Shown here one piece after another: positions 1-11,508 of a stretch of 64,000 nt of DNA (its first letter is position 1; each line of letters begins with the position of its first letter). The translations under genes were made by a program, and so were the position numbers. Below the pieces are notes generated by a model. It did not search any database and was not told the origin of the DNA. It saw nothing but the letters and a program-made list of their open reading frames with translations. Source of the stretch: Lactifluus volemus (taxonomy: Eukaryota; Basidiomycota; Agaricomycetes; Russulales; Russulaceae); assembly GCA_022376515.1 (NCBI GenBank), contig WTXI01000011.1:744001-808000 (forward strand). The letters are read 5' to 3'.

Positions 1-356
1 GAACGACGGTGATGACGATGAGTACGTTCTAGGCGAGGGGGGAAGCACTGTGATGAGCTACGTGAAACCAAAGAAACTTGAACTCACGCGCTGAAGTTGT
101 TGATACTGACGAGAACGGTGACAAACCATCTGTACTTTACGGACCAATTACGCGGATTCGTAGGATCGTTGGGACCATCCCAGGTCACCACACTAGAGTC
201 TGCCTCACCTTGCGAGGGTAATGGGCTCGGGGCGACCGCTGTGTACTTTGGATCAAGGAATCCATCTTGCTGACGATCATCGTTCAGCTGTGGCAGTTGG
301 CCACTCTCCGCCGCAGTTACAGAAGATGTCTCAGATCGGAGAGGCACCATAGCCAT
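1..356 (-). CDS. MFS multidrug-type transporter, N-terminal part (cut by window edge)
   Basis: The reverse-strand reading begins at ATG 356-354 and gives about 90 residues before a predicted donor (GTGAGT) near position 84. The N-tail is hydrophilic and ends with the stretch VTWDGPNDPTNPRNWS followed by the start of a hydrophobic helix. That W-D-G-P-N-D-P-x-N-P-x-N-W signature is the cytosolic N-tail of fungal DHA1-type major facilitator drug or polyamine exporters of the plasma membrane. The membrane domain lies beyond the left edge. After the predicted intron (acceptor near 44) the expected frame meets a stop within a few codons, so the second exon may carry an indel or the junction may be wrong. 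The substrate cannot be inferred from this fragment. Confidence 0.6.
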
Positions 357-1142
357 GTTGAGACGAAAAAATAACACCAACTGCTCACTTGTGGTTATTT
401 ATATGTTGTGCTCACTGTTAGCGCCGAGACTCTGAATACTGGTTCGGAGAAACACATCCGAGCCCGAATCATCCACCTCAGCATATAACGTTTTGCCCGA
501 GCCTTCCGCGCCGAGTCTCTCGAGGATTGAGACTATGCCCTGAGATTAGTGAGCGTTCAGCACGAATCAGCAGGCCCCACATGGACCAAGTAGAAACTGC
601 TGAGCAATGTATCACCACGTGACCAGGGCACAACCCCAACGTACACTCAAGAGACCATCGCTGTAGTTGGGGCGGTGTTATCAACGGAGCGCCCAATCTT
701 GAATGAATAGCATATTTCAGCTCCAGGGGATGACTTCGACGTTTGGCGTTTGGCAGCTAAACTTTACTCTTCTTCCAAGTTGAAAGAGCTGGTGTAAATT
801 GAACTTCAGTGTCTCCAAGCCAATGGCTCAAATTTGAGAGCTTCAGCCTAGGGGAGCCAATCACCAAGTTTCTGTATTTCCAGTTGAGACTGCTCATGGA
901 TCCAGCAAGTCGTGTTCTCACGCCGGCTCAAAGTTGGCATCCGGCATCCGGCTAACCTCGTTCCCGGGACTTTCGTCATCAGTGATCGCTGACAATTCAA
1001 GTTCCATTTGTATGCAAGTCAGGTCTGGTGATTTCATGGGGTAGAGCAAATAGATTGATGATTATGTGTACAACCAGTGCGGGGCCGAGAAAAGGTGGGG
1101 TTGTTTTTTTTTTTTCAGAGGGTAAAGGTTTACCCTGGATCC
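357..1142. other. Intergenic region, no gene seen
   Basis: This lies between the 5' end of the MFS gene and the 3' end of NDC1. It has only short unsupported open frames and a T-rich run near 1105-1115. No RNA gene or repeat was recognised. Confidence 0.5.
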
Positions 1143-3504
1143 CTAGTAGTAGTCAGCGAATCCTTGCAGTTTCTGCGCGATTCGAAGCGGAAATCGGAAG
1201 GCAGTCAATCGAGCGCCGAAAGTCTGCACAATCCTCACAACAGCTTCCTTCATCGCTGCCCACGACGTATCAATTACAAACTTCACGCAAGTTAAGACAA
1301 CAACATACCATCGGTAGGGCGACTGTACACATCAATGGCTCGAGCTGCCTCCTCTGCATCGTCGGATACCGCAATTTCCCTCTGAACATCCTCAAGGGCG
1401 GTGAGGAAGGCGAGTAACGCCTCGAGGATGCGCGGGATGTCACGCTGTACGACACCGTAGCGATCTTCGGTCAACGACGCACAGACTAGCCTTGACAAAA
1501 CTACGACATGTCAGCTGACTCACTGACAAGATGTCCCAAATGAAAGGGCCGACCTTCAGCGACCAGAATGTCCGTCTCGCGATTGGGTACGGTGGTATCA
1601 GCGAGACGACTTGCACGAGGACGCGACCACCACTGCGCCAGCTCCTTAGTGGCCGCTTGAACCTTTTGCGGAATTAGGCCACTCGGTGTCGGGATCTTCT
1701 CCAGAAGTGTGGGTCTAGCCGCCTTCACGGTGGCAACAGTCTTTTGCACTGCCGCTACCGGAGCCGGTCGTCCTGTCGATTTGAAAAGGTCTGGTAGATG
1801 AGCCACAGTAGTGTCAAGAGAATGTTCAAGTGCCTGTGTCACCGTTCCATCGGCAGCCAACGACTCAACGACAGAATGCAGGGGTGAACTTGACGTGGTC
1901 CTGAAGACCGATTTCCGAATGAAGGGTGTGGCGGGTGCAACTGGACCTCCGGACTTCGGCTTCGGTGCCGGCGTAGCTGGAAAGACCATGATCAGTGTGC
2001 GATTAAGGATGTAGGGATAACGGCAAACCTGGTGGCGGCGGAAGAGCCCCACGGCGGAGAAGTACCTGGTAATCCTTTCCGAGGAGGAGCAGGGAAGTGC
2101 GCACTAAGGTCGCCCAAATGGTCGGGTTGTGTTTCTGGTCGCCAAACAGCGTAGTTCGGCGAGCACTCGCTGCTGCATCGTCACTCTCCGCGAGTGTGCG
2201 AAGCTCCATATAACTGAAATGTACACAATATGGGTCGTTGCTTGTTATCCCAGCTATCAGTGTGAGTAAGGGGTCGGCGGTGCGAGGCGCAATAGCCAAG
2301 GGCTATAACGTAAACCCTGAGACACAACCATGTCCGAAAGAGAATCGGACGCACTTCTTGGACTTTAAAATCGAACAAACTCTCGGCAAATTCCCATCCT
2401 CCAACTGTGGTGAGCCCAAGCAAGAACGCATGCCAAACGAGTTGGCGATTCCGCCAGAGGTATACGAGGCTCCATCGTCCCCGTAGGAAGTGGCCAAGGA
2501 AAGGTCGGAACAGACGGGAAACCAATGGGACCTGGAATAGTATTGGGAGTGCCACGGCACGCACGAGTCCAAAAGCGAGGATGTATGCCGCGAAAGTAGC
2601 GGTCGTGAACGCAAAAGCTGTGGCGCTAACGGTCACGACTCGGCGGAAAAGCGCACTGATAGTATCTATTTGCAAGATCTGTCAGATGTAAGAGTGGATT
2701 CCACGACGACTTGGAGAACGGAGACACCTGGCCTTGTGTCCAGCGAACAGTCGCACGGTCGAGCAAAATATTCCTGAAGTGAAAGCATACGGCGATTGTG
2801 ACTTGTGCCGTGAATAAGAATACAAAGCGACCATTTAGATAGTAAGGGTGTTTCCTGGGAGGAGGGATGAGTTCACGGGATCACACGATGGGGAGAACTT
2901 ACTTTGATTTGACAAAGATTCCAAGGTAATCACTGCTGTGGGGGTCACTCTCGAAAATGCGGCCAAATACGACGTGAGAGATTGAAATGAAAATGGCTGC
3001 GAGAATGTACACGGGGAGAGCACGAACGGTGCTTGGTTTTGACAGTGCGGCTTTGAGACGTTGTGAGGGAGAAGCGGAAGGTGTTGGGACAGCTACATAA
3101 AGTAAGATTCAAACGCACAAAGAAAGTATGTCGACATGCTCACCAGTAAAGAGCGACTTGCGAAGAATAATTACAGGTAACACCCCGAATGCCCACGCAA
3201 AAGTGGCTACGAGGAGCGTACTGGGAAGGAAGGGCATGGCGAGCGCGTTTGAAACGCCGAGAGAAGATATCCCGCCAGCATTCCACGTCTTCCAGAAAAT
3301 TGTTGAAATCCACACAGGTAGTGCAGACGGTGGGAGGATCTCATGGAGAAGGCGGCGGCGAAGGACGGCGCGTGCGAAGGGTTCATAAGTTTGTGAAGCA
3401 GGGGGCACAGGGGGCGCCGCACGGGCTGACAGTGTGGATGTTATAGCACGGACAGGTTGCGTGAGTCTTGGTGGGGACGTTGGCGCGGAGGACCGAATAG
3501 ACAT
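1143..3504 (-). CDS. NDC1: Nucleoporin NDC1 (transmembrane pore and spindle-pole-body protein)
   Basis: NDC1 is an integral membrane nucleoporin that anchors nuclear pore complexes, and in fungi also spindle pole bodies, in the nuclear envelope. The start is ATG 3504. Exon 1 (to about 3146) has an Arg/Pro-rich tail and the NDC1 N-terminal segment LRRRLLHEILPPSALPVWIS, then a hydrophobic helix. Further helices follow in exons over 3060-2890 and 2690-2310. The middle is a Ser/Pro-rich soluble region (about 2010-1550). The C-terminus reads PRILEALLAFLTALEDV, then after an intron (donor near 1306) ends in QKLQGFADYY with stop at 1143-1145. Six or more short introns join without frame breaks. The order (several membrane helices, then a soluble half) fits the family. 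The neighbours are unrelated. Confidence 0.85.
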
Positions 3505-4247
3505 AATTGGCGGCCGGCCGTGTTTTGAGGTACGAGGCGAGTGAGTGAGCTTTCAGAACGCGTGCGTGTCAAAGGGACGCATCAGTCACGTGGAATACAG
3601 AGTTCCGCACTTTCGGCTTGGGCCGCTTGGCTCCGCCCGTCGTCACAATTACTCCACATACTTCACCCGCTCGCATAAGAGTCACACCGCTCAGGGGCAT
3701 TCTTCTTAGGCCGAGGATATCAAAGAACACAAGATGCGATCTCAATCAAAAGTAATTTTGATCAAGGTGCTCTGTTATTCTCAAGATGCCCGCTGATCTG
3801 TACGTCCCAAAGTTCACATTACAGCCCTTGTTAACATTACTAGTAATCAATTGCATCACACCTATCGGTGGTAGACTTGTTCGATTCTCCGGTATCCGGC
3901 GATCCGCGAATAGCATAGCATTTTCCCAGCCACGTTTCTGATAATGACAGAGCTATCCTAATTTGGATACCAGGCTCGAGAACAAGGGAACAATGGGCGT
4001 ATTGTTCTTCCCAATAAGCGCAACACTGCCGCCTTGGCCCGGGCAAACAATGCGGGATATGGTGTCTCATACTCTACATGGCAACACATGACACTGGGGT
4101 TGTGATCGATCGGGTCTTCTCTTTGTTCTTATAGTCCTCGGCCCTCGGCTAGACTATCTTTAATCCCCTACTTATTCACTCCTTACTTTGTTCACTTTCA
4201 CTACTACCTCCTTGCCCTAATTTACTCTTTTGAACCCTTTTGCTGCC
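3505..4247. promoter_or_regulatory. Divergent intergenic region between NDC1 and the LGE-motif gene
   Basis: This 743-bp gap separates two diverging starts (NDC1 on -, the 4248 gene on +) and so holds both promoters. A pyrimidine-rich stretch (about 4128-4230) precedes the + strand start, as is common in fungal promoters. No further gene was seen. Confidence 0.45.
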
Positions 4248-5102
4248 ATGACCTCCACAAATATTGCCACCAGCTCTCCTCCACCAACCACTAATAAACT
4301 AGACGCTGCGCAGCGCGCACGCGTAATGCGCTCCTCTCGAAAGATCGGTGCTGTCCTGGGGACAACACCTTTTTCCCTCGAGTCGTGCGCAGGCACTACA
4401 CACCACCATTCGACGAGACGGGATATCCACGCAAAGCGTCGCCATCGCCATCGCGAACGAGCATCGTCCATCTCTGAGACATCACCGCTGATCTCACTCT
4501 CCGCTATTTCTACATCATCCGACGAGCCACTCTTGCACAAGTCTGATACTTCGACGGAAGAGCTTCTCGCGCCGAGGGTGTCCACATCGAGACAACGTGA
4601 CAGGACGCCACGTCCCCTCTTCCTTAGGCTCGACACTGTACTCCTGTCGTCGTCCGACCCCCCCTTGTCCCCCTTGTCCCCCAACACCGATGATGTCCCA
4701 CCCACACCACCCACACCAATAGAGCTGAGCCGCACCGAGACACGGAGACGCAAGATGGCGCGTGTCGTGCGTACGCTAGGCGAAAACGTTCCACCAGAGC
4801 TCGTGTTCCAGCCCTCCTCGGACGATACCGAATTGTCGGAAAAGGTTTCACCACTTCCAAGCCCGATACCTCACAACGCCCGATCAGGGGCTCCACGGAC
4901 GCAACCCTCGGTCAAGCTTACGCGGCCCCGCAGCAGGTCAGTGGCAGGCCCGAGCTCCCGATGGCAGCGACTCGTCGATCTGCCGGCACCCGTATTTTCG
5001 TCTAGCACACGAGCACCCGCGGATCAGCATTGGGTCGGCGCGTGGAATCGCAAAAACATTGGGCAGGTGCAACGCGAGCTTCGATCTCTTCGACAGCGCT
5101 AG
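4248..5102 (+). CDS. Disordered protein with repeated LGT/LGE motifs (paralogue of the 30.7-kb gene)
   Basis: This is a single exon of about 284 residues from ATG 4248; an upstream TTG in frame is not needed. It is low complexity, rich in Ser, Thr, Pro and Arg, with no signal peptide or membrane helix. Two related elements are visible: near residues 24-40 RVMRSSRKIGAVLGTTP, and near 165-185 RKMARVVRTLGENVPPELVF. The C-terminus carries W-V-G-A-W-N followed by IGQVQRELRSLRQ. The gene at 30707 has the same three elements in the same order and on the same strand, so the two are paralogues. I know of no assigned function. The basic helix-like elements and disorder suggest a peptide-binding or scaffold role, which is inference only. 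It is not an NDC1 relative. Confidence 0.7.
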   Translation: MTSTNIATSSPPPTTNKLDAAQRARVMRSSRKIGAVLGTTPFSLESCAGTTHHHSTRRDIHAKRRHRHRERASSISETSPLISLSAISTSSDEPLLHKSDTSTEELLAPRVSTSRQRDRTPRPLFLRLDTVLLSSSDPPLSPLSPNTDDVPPTPPTPIELSRTETRRRKMARVVRTLGENVPPELVFQPSSDDTELSEKVSPLPSPIPHNARSGAPRTQPSVKLTRPRSRSVAGPSSRWQRLVDLPAPVFSSSTRAPADQHWVGAWNRKNIGQVQRELRSLRQR

Positions 5103-7544
5103 GGGGGTTGCCACTCGATGATCAAGATAAGCCACTGCGTGGCTGTCTCATTGTTTCGTCGTCCCATCTCGGCTCCTGTGTCTACTCTTACTCATCCTTT
5201 TCCAAAAAATAATTTAATTTGTACCCATACATCTCTGCTCTGCGCGCGACCTGGACGCTGCTTGTAGCCACCAAAAGTTGAACCATGATTTCTAACCCTA
5301 CATTAGCTTCTTTATCTTTAATATCTTTCCCTGCCAATCATTCATTGTGTTTTTAGACCGTTACTGCCTACAACCACGTTCTAATTATTCACTCCTTCAA
5401 GGAGATAGGCCACTAATTTATATGACATGTATGACGACTATGTACCGCTCGTGTATGCAATTCCATTTCGCCTCGTTCTCGATCATCGAATTACATGTAA
5501 ACACCGTGGAGATGAGCACGATGTATCACCTCTTTACAAGGCCGTGGATGTGCAGCCTCCTTCGCGAAGCTATTTTTCTCAACTTCCCTTCCCCCCATTT
5601 ATGTACGATCAGCCAGGGGTTGATGAGTGTTTCAGAAACCTACGCCACTGCATATTGCAGCGCGATAGGGTTCCTACGAAGTTCTATCCTTACCGCAAGG
5701 CGAATCAAGTCCTTCTTCGACCTGTGATGGTATCACAATGGGTATCACCAGGCCCCACCGCCCAGGTCTCACAAATATGTTTGTATTCGGATGTCACGGA
5801 CGCGTAGATCGTTTTGCGAAAGCGAATAATGCTGTCGCCTCGATTTATTGCAGGATGCACATATATGCTTCGCAGCCGAAGCCCCGAAGCCCGTGCTCCA
5901 TAGTGACGGACATACCCGTCACCGTTCGCGGGCAGCCGACGGAACCTACTACAGCTAGATTGGTGCTGTCCACACAAAAAGAAGCGACGATCATCTGTCA
6001 GAGCAAGCAAAAGGGGGATATTCGAAACAAAAGAAACGTTCTTGGGAACGTCGCCACCGCCGCTTCCCGTGCGACGAGGGAGAATCGCCGTGGTGGTTGT
6101 GCAGACCCAGTCGAGAAATCCATCTGATACGTTTTGATGAGACGTTTGCGAGCCCGGGTCGCTGATTATAAAAAGTTGCACCGCGGCCGTCCCAATTCTG
6201 GGCGTGTGTTGCATCATCTGCTCGAAGCGAAGCGGCCATCGACCTGATTATCACGGACTGAAGCTGGATGGGTGAGCACAGATGCACTGGCACACATTCA
6301 GTACAACTCCGAGTTGATCAAATGTCACCTTCTATAAACATTGATTGCGGTCATTGCCATTCGACATTCGACGATGCATGCCTGGACGGCAGAAAAGAGT
6401 ATAACGATGAACCAACTGTTTGCCATAAATCGCATTCGTTGTATTGTATCTCGTGATTGTAAAAACAAAAAAAGGAAAAAGTCATGTCTGAGAGGAAGTT
6501 GATGAATATAAGGAACAACCGACCCATCCACTCCCCATCGCGCTGGAAAGACCAACCGAGAAGTAGACATAGGGTGCTAAGACTTCCGTGATTTCTCTGG
6601 GCATGACGTGACACTCGAACGGCTGCGTGTAGATGGGCAGCCATGAGCAACATTGGGGAAATTAGCGAGTCATGCAGCCGCACAAAGAAAAGTTGTTTCT
6701 CAAAAAATGGAGAATTTATGCACGGCGAAGCGTGAGAGTAAATGTCATAATCAATCCCCTCCTTTTGCCCCGCTCAGTCGTTCACTTTGAATTTCTCGCT
6801 CAATCATTGAATCAGCATAAAATGTCGCCTTAGAGTCGGGGACAGTAGCTCCTATTGCTACTGGTTGTATGTCCAATTTGGGAGCGAATGCTGCTTCGTA
6901 TAATATATCTTCATATAACGAGAACCCATCTCTATTCTCTAGAGTTATCCAAGTCAAAAGTTGGTTTGAATGGCGGAGCAAGTAACGAAGATGTTCAGAT
7001 CTGGCATCTGTTGAGCTACACCAGTGTACCATTATTTTTGGGAATAGTAAGGACATAGTGTATCTAAATGGTGCGTCCAGGAACTGGGGATGAGCGCATC
7101 ATGCGAGTGGGCTGATCAGCCTACCAAACCTGTCAGACCCTCTGAAGGAAGAGTGATAACCGAAAGACGCACTTGATTAAAGAAGGCTGAGGATTGCTTC
7201 GGGTGTAGCCAACGTAAATAATGAAGGGGATCCAGCCGTAGTGGAGGACGGTCTACAAGTTGGTTAGTGGACCGTGTACGGGATTACAGCAGGAAACGTA
7301 CACGGCCCAAATTAATTGCACGAATGACATGCTCCTACGATAGTTTTGAGTGACTGCGTAGGCATAGGGGAATTGAAAGACAAACCTTTGTTTCTTCGGA
7401 TGGCATCTTGGGTATGAACTGTCGTGTCACGCGTTACGGTAAACCTTATCGTTTTTCTTTTTTCAGCTTGTGCCTGACCAACATTCCTCTGCTCACACAT
7501 TCCACCTCCTTCCTCTCCACTGTCACATCATTTTTTTTTTGACA
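5103..7544. other. Gene-poor interval of about 2.4 kb with small open frames
   Basis: No conserved protein was recognised on either strand. The open frames at 5705-6217 (-), 5347-5807 (+) and 6325-6683 (-) have mixed, unconvincing composition. Only 6751-7056 (-) reads like protein and is listed separately. T-rich runs occur at about 7531-7541. Confidence 0.4.
6751..7056 (-). CDS. Unrecognised small open reading frame, possible exon or relic
   Basis: This reverse-strand frame of 101 codons has a balanced, protein-like composition (for example the stretches LRYLLRHSNQLLTWITLEN and DGFSLYEDILYEAAFAP) and ends in a charged tail. I do not recognise a domain. It has no clear partner exons, and the surrounding 2 kb is otherwise empty. 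It may be a real small gene, one exon of a larger gene, or chance. Confidence 0.25.
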   Translation of the reverse strand: MSLLFPKIMVHWCSSTDARSEHLRYLLRHSNQLLTWITLENRDGFSLYEDILYEAAFAPKLDIQPVAIGATVPDSKATFYADSMIEREIQSERLSGAKGGD

Positions 7545-8563
7545 ATGGCGCCACTTAAGACTTTCAGAAAACATAATACCAGAGTAAGCCTTGTGTCATC
7601 CTGAAAAAGAATTGTTTTTGGTCAACTCCACATTGATAGTCTCGGGCGTCGGACGACAGCGTCTTGTCTCACGATGGTGCTCAAAGCACCACAATGCAAT
7701 CTTACGGACTCAGCGCGGAGCCCAGCAATAAGCTCGTGGTCACAAACTTACACTATGAGATTACGCCGAAGGATCTGACGGTATTTTGTGTTCTTCTCTC
7801 GCTCCATTCGTGTGTCGTGACTCTCGTACCGTATCGAGGCAATCTTTGGCCAAGTTGGCACGCTCGTACGCGAGCCATACATCAGGGTACGGAAATCCGG
7901 CTACCATAGTCTCGACTGCGTCGATATAACAGAATCCTGAAACCGATCCACTTGCGTTGCCTCCCTTACGTTGTCATTCTGCCTCTGCGTGTCAATGTTA
8001 GTATGATCGCAGCGGCCGCTCCTCGGGTGTTGCCATCATCACGTTCGAAACGCCGGCGGAGGCAACCCGATCGAAAAAGCAACTGGACGGTGTTTTGGCC
8101 AAAGGTGTGTATCCTCACCTCGTCACTTTCTTTCATTCTCAGTCATGAGCCACTTCGAAGGTCAACCTATCTCTATCGAGTTTGATAAGGGGCCATCGCG
8201 ACGTGCCAGTGCTCCTGCGCCGTCCCTTCTTAACAGAATTCAGAAGCCGCCACTTTTGCATAGGTTGGGTCAGGCACAAGGCAACGCCAAGGCTTCCCTG
8301 ATGTGTGTCGATTTCAAAGTTTCACTTGGCTCCTTGACGAATGCTTTTTTTGTAGTCAAAGCAGGAGGTTGGGTCCGGTGCGCGGGAGAGCTCGACCAGG
8401 GCGAACTGGTGCTAGCACTGGCACTGGCCGTGGCCGCACCTCCACTGTGGTTCCAAGTGCTGCGGAACTCGACAGTGAAATAGATGCGTTCATGGCTGTC
8501 GATAATGGATCTGGTACACATCCCGCCAAGCCTGTAGAGAGTGGGGATGTGGAGATGGCTTGA
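7545..8563 (+). CDS. ALY/REF-type mRNA export adaptor (THO complex subunit 4, Yra1-like), RRM protein
   Basis: ALY/REF (Yra1) proteins bind spliced mRNA with one RRM and hand it to the export receptor Mex67/NXF1 in the nucleus. The start is ATG 7545. Exon 1 (13 codons) splices at GTAAGC 7584 to a segment ending SNKLVVTNLHYEITPKDLT, where LVVTNLHYE is RNP2. After an intron comes AIFGQVGTLVREPYIR, then a longer intron to about 8008. The next exon has DRSGRSSGVAIITFETPAEA, where SSGVAIITFE is RNP1, followed by the linker MSHFEGQPISIEF. The C-terminal exon (from about 8356) is Arg/Gly-rich (RGRARPGRTGASTGTGRGR) and ends in AELDSEIDAFMAVD. The C-terminal L-D-x-x-(L/I)-D-x-(Y/F)-M motif is a hallmark of the family. 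The exons stay in frame. Length is about 190-200 residues. Confidence 0.85.
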
Positions 8564-9201
8564 TTTCACCTTTCTTATAATACTGTACCCCACGTGAACA
8601 AATTCACGATTAGCCCGGACACAGTGCTTCCTACTTGTAGCTGTTTATAAATTTGATGTTTCACTTTGCCAAATTTTGCTGGCCAATGCTAAACTGTAGC
8701 TAGGTCAACACGCTGTGGTACTATCTCACGAAGGCCACAAAGATACAACATATCCTGGGATGACCTGGTCATTCCGCCGCTCCTAGCCTTCCCTTGACCC
8801 ATTGGACCACGTCAACTGTCTGACAACTCTGACGTATTCACCTTACAGCTTATTAGGTGGTTAGAAGATAAAGCGGCCAAGATGCGCGTCGGAGTTCGTG
8901 CAAACAACTTACGCGAATGGTTTCAATGGCAAGCCTTATAGGGGCGGAAAAAAAAAATCGTTCGATGAAGATTCGGTATACAAACTACGACGGGATATAA
9001 TATAGAAAAAAAACTAGCTAAAACATTGTATGACATGTCGAGATGGGGGAAAGGGCGAACGATCAAACAAAAGGAGAGACAAGAGACGGTTCGGGAAGGG
9101 TATCCAGCACGGGTTAAGCAAGACTAGAACGGAGAAAGTGGAAATTTAAAAAAAAACCCTCTATTAACCCGGAAACCTCCCGACAGAGGTTGACAACAGG
9201 T
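8564..9201. other. Convergent intergenic region between ALY and RAX1-like genes
   Basis: Both flanking genes end here, so this holds their 3' regions. It is A-rich, with runs of A at about 8951-8957 and 9006-9012 and at 9149-9156. No further gene was seen. Confidence 0.45.
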
Positions 9202-10582
9202 CTAGAGCCTGTGTCCGGGAACGGCCCAGAAAAGTAATGTAAGTGCCGCGACACCAAAAGCGACCAGAATCGACACCCAAATAGCACGACCAATGAGCAG
9301 CTTTCGAACGTATGGTTCGCGGATTCGTATCGTACGGAACGGTGTGGTTTCGCTCTGCCCGAAGAAGACGAGGATGGGGTCGAGTTCGTACTGATGTGAG
9401 ATGAGGAAGAGCACAGCGAAGGTGAAGGGGAGGAACAACTTGAAGAAGGAAGATCAGTAAACGACAGACCATGATCTGGGCAATTTACACACATAGAATC
9501 GGACAGACTTCGGCTTGACATCCAGGAAGACCAACGCGAAGGCAGTTGCGAGGCCAATCCATAGTGAAATGAGGCCCGCGATGAGACGCACCAATGCACT
9601 CATCGGGGTAAGATTTCCGAACGCCTTGGAACGCAAAAATCGTGGGAAGGCATCTTGTTCCATGGCACGGAAACAATATTCTTTTTGACCATGGAACATA
9701 TCCGGAACCTGAGCAATTGCAGCCTGATCCGCAGCGCTGCCCGTCGCATTGCTTAAGGGGAATGAATGTACACGTAGGGCGGGCGGGAGGTAGATCTCGT
9801 GGCTCTCGCCAGTTCCAGGAGACGTGCCCGCGGGGGAAAGATAACGCAGAAAGATGCGCTCGGCGCTCGCAACGAGATCATTACGGGAGATAGGCGAACT
9901 GCGAGGAATGATGGTTGGTGCGCGAGATGCACGCCGGGAAAAGAAGGTCGGGGTGCGCTTTCCAAGAGAGAAAGGAGTGGATGAGCGAGGCTGTGCGGGT
10001 GTTGGGGAGCGCAGCGCGTGTTCGAGGTCTGTGCCGACAGCAGTTGCAGGGGAAGTTGAGGCAAGCAGCCGTGGGTCTGGGCTGGTGCCACGCTTCTCTT
10101 GCATCTCTGCAGCCATGTCTGCCGTGCTGGCCGTGCTGCGTTTTGCGCCTGCAGGCGCTGGACCGCCGACGACCGTACCATATGTAGACCCACGGCGCCG
10201 TGCATAGTCCCAGTACTCGGGCCAATCTTCGCGGATCGTGCGTCCGGACTTGCGAACGTCCTTGAAATAGGCCCTGCAGAGGTTTTCGTGCTGTTGCACG
10301 TCCAGCCAAAAATCAAGAATGTCTTCTGCGCCCTCCCGTTGGAGAAACAAGCTACGAGACGGGAACGATAAGGGATAGAGAGAAAGGACGGATGGAAGAG
10401 GGGAAATTAGGTTACATGGTCAGCGGTTGAGGTCAAAGGCAAAGTGGAAGGAAAGGGACGGACTAAAACATAAAAAGATCGACTGGGGAACGGGTCCTAC
10501 GAGAAAGGACCTCCGCAAAGGTAGGCAAGCGGGTGTGACGACTACGAGCCCATTCGTCTTGCTGTTGCTGGTCTCCTTCCAT
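9202..10582 (-). CDS. RAX1: RAX1-like protein: RGS domain plus C-terminal membrane helices
   Basis: Rax1 is a polytopic plasma-membrane protein that marks division sites in yeast and carries a degenerate RGS (G-protein regulator) domain. I chose ATG 10582: exon 1 (about 10582-10466) reads LPTFAEVLSRRTRSPVDLFM, ends with a split Tyr codon, and splices at GTCCGT to LFLQREGAEDILDFWLDVQQ, the start of the RGS fold. A long Ser/Pro-rich insert (about 10150-9890) separates this from the second RGS half (AERIFLRYLSP, then QKEYCFRAMEQDAFPRFLRS). Next come three hydrophobic segments: ALVRLIAGLISLWIGLATAF, LFLPFTFAVLFLISH and WVSILVAFGVAALTLLFW. The split RGS and three helices match the RAX1 layout. Frames are intact. 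It diverges from NDUFA2 across 382 bp. Confidence 0.8.
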
Positions 10583-10964
10583 GATTCCCGGTCTTTGTCG
10601 TTGGCAAAGTTGTCCTGCCCGGGGCAGCCGTGGTGGTCAATTTGAAAGGCAGCAACAGTGTTCGGTTGTTCGGTCGCACGAGAAGAACGCGTGGAAAATG
10701 GCTGACATAATATCAACATCATGATGGCATAATTTCCCAGCCAAAAGCCGTAGTGAGAATTTTTGCTACAGTACGGGAGAATCTTTCAAAATTTCATTAA
10801 CAAAAACACAGCAATGTACGAGATAACCAGGTGTGATTCACGCGGAAATGCGCATTCCACGATGGGGCATGATCGAGGTGTGAACGCGACAACTTTCCCA
10901 TCAGTAGTGACAGTCGAGTGCCACGGCATCACTAACGCTTCAGCCCATCACTTTGTTTGTAACC
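10583..10964. promoter_or_regulatory. Divergent promoter region, RAX1-like / NDUFA2
   Basis: These 382 bp lie between opposing starts (10582 on -, 10965 on +). No TATA box or other element could be assigned with confidence. Confidence 0.4.
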
Positions 10965-11345
10965 ATGTCGCTCGCCAGAACACTCTCACCAGCTCTACGG
11001 GAGATCAGAATTCTTTTCTCACAGACTGGTGATGCTTCTCAAGGTGTCAGGTAGGCTCAACACCACCATATATCCGGTTGAAAAGTTCTGACTATGCACA
11101 CAGGCAATTCGTCGTGTCCACATACCCTACACTGAAACAACATAACCCAGACCTTCCCATACTCATTCGGGAGGCTCAAGGGACGCCTGCTCGTGCTTTT
11201 GCTCGGTTCGGTTCGTTAGCCACATTCTCACGGCGCACACGCCCTTTTCTGATACATCACAGAGCGTGGTGTTGAACGCAATGTCATGCTTGATGGCCTT
11301 TCCAGCAAGGACGTTTCCACAAAGATATCAGAGCTAGTGGGGTGA
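10965..11345 (+). CDS. NDUFA2: NADH dehydrogenase (complex I) subunit NDUFA2 / B8
   Basis: NDUFA2 (CI-B8) is an accessory subunit of the matrix arm of mitochondrial complex I with a thioredoxin-like fold (L51/S25/CI-B8 domain). Three exons: from ATG 10965, MSLARTLSPALREIRILFSQ onward to donor 11050 (GTAGGC); then QFVVSTYPTLKQHNPDLPIL followed by IREAQG to the donor near 11210; then VERNVMLDGLSSKDVSTKI to TGA 11343-11345. Phases agree and give about 91 residues, the usual size. The conserved R-x-F-x-x-x-x-Y-x-x-x-K-x-x-N-P and (I/L)-x-R-E pattern is present. No cleaved presequence is evident, which is usual for this subunit. The gene is convergent with the isomerase gene. Confidence 0.85.
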
Positions 11346-11508
11346 ATGTTTTTGTTATTTATCAGAATTGTTATCCAAGTTGTCACCCTGCTGTCTACAA
11401 GACCAACAATCTTTCGATACCTCGACTCCCTTGTGTTTTGGCTTGAAAATCTCACGGATGTCACCGGGGTTGACGAATGTCCCGTGAATGATAACAAGTA
11501 CAATTCCC

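Noticed and set aside
1028..1417. Forward open frame of 129 codons
   Set aside because: It lies antisense over the conserved NDC1 C-terminus and has no recognisable motif: a shadow frame.
4217..4753. Reverse open frame of 178 codons
   Set aside because: Antisense to the Ser-rich LGE-motif protein. The long frame follows from codon bias of the real gene.
5705..6217. Reverse open frame of 170 codons
   Set aside because: No motif, overlaps an equally long forward frame, and the composition changes along its length. Not supported as a gene.
9753..10316. Reverse open frames of 142 and 187 codons in other frames
   Set aside because: Out-of-frame readings of the RAX1-like exon.
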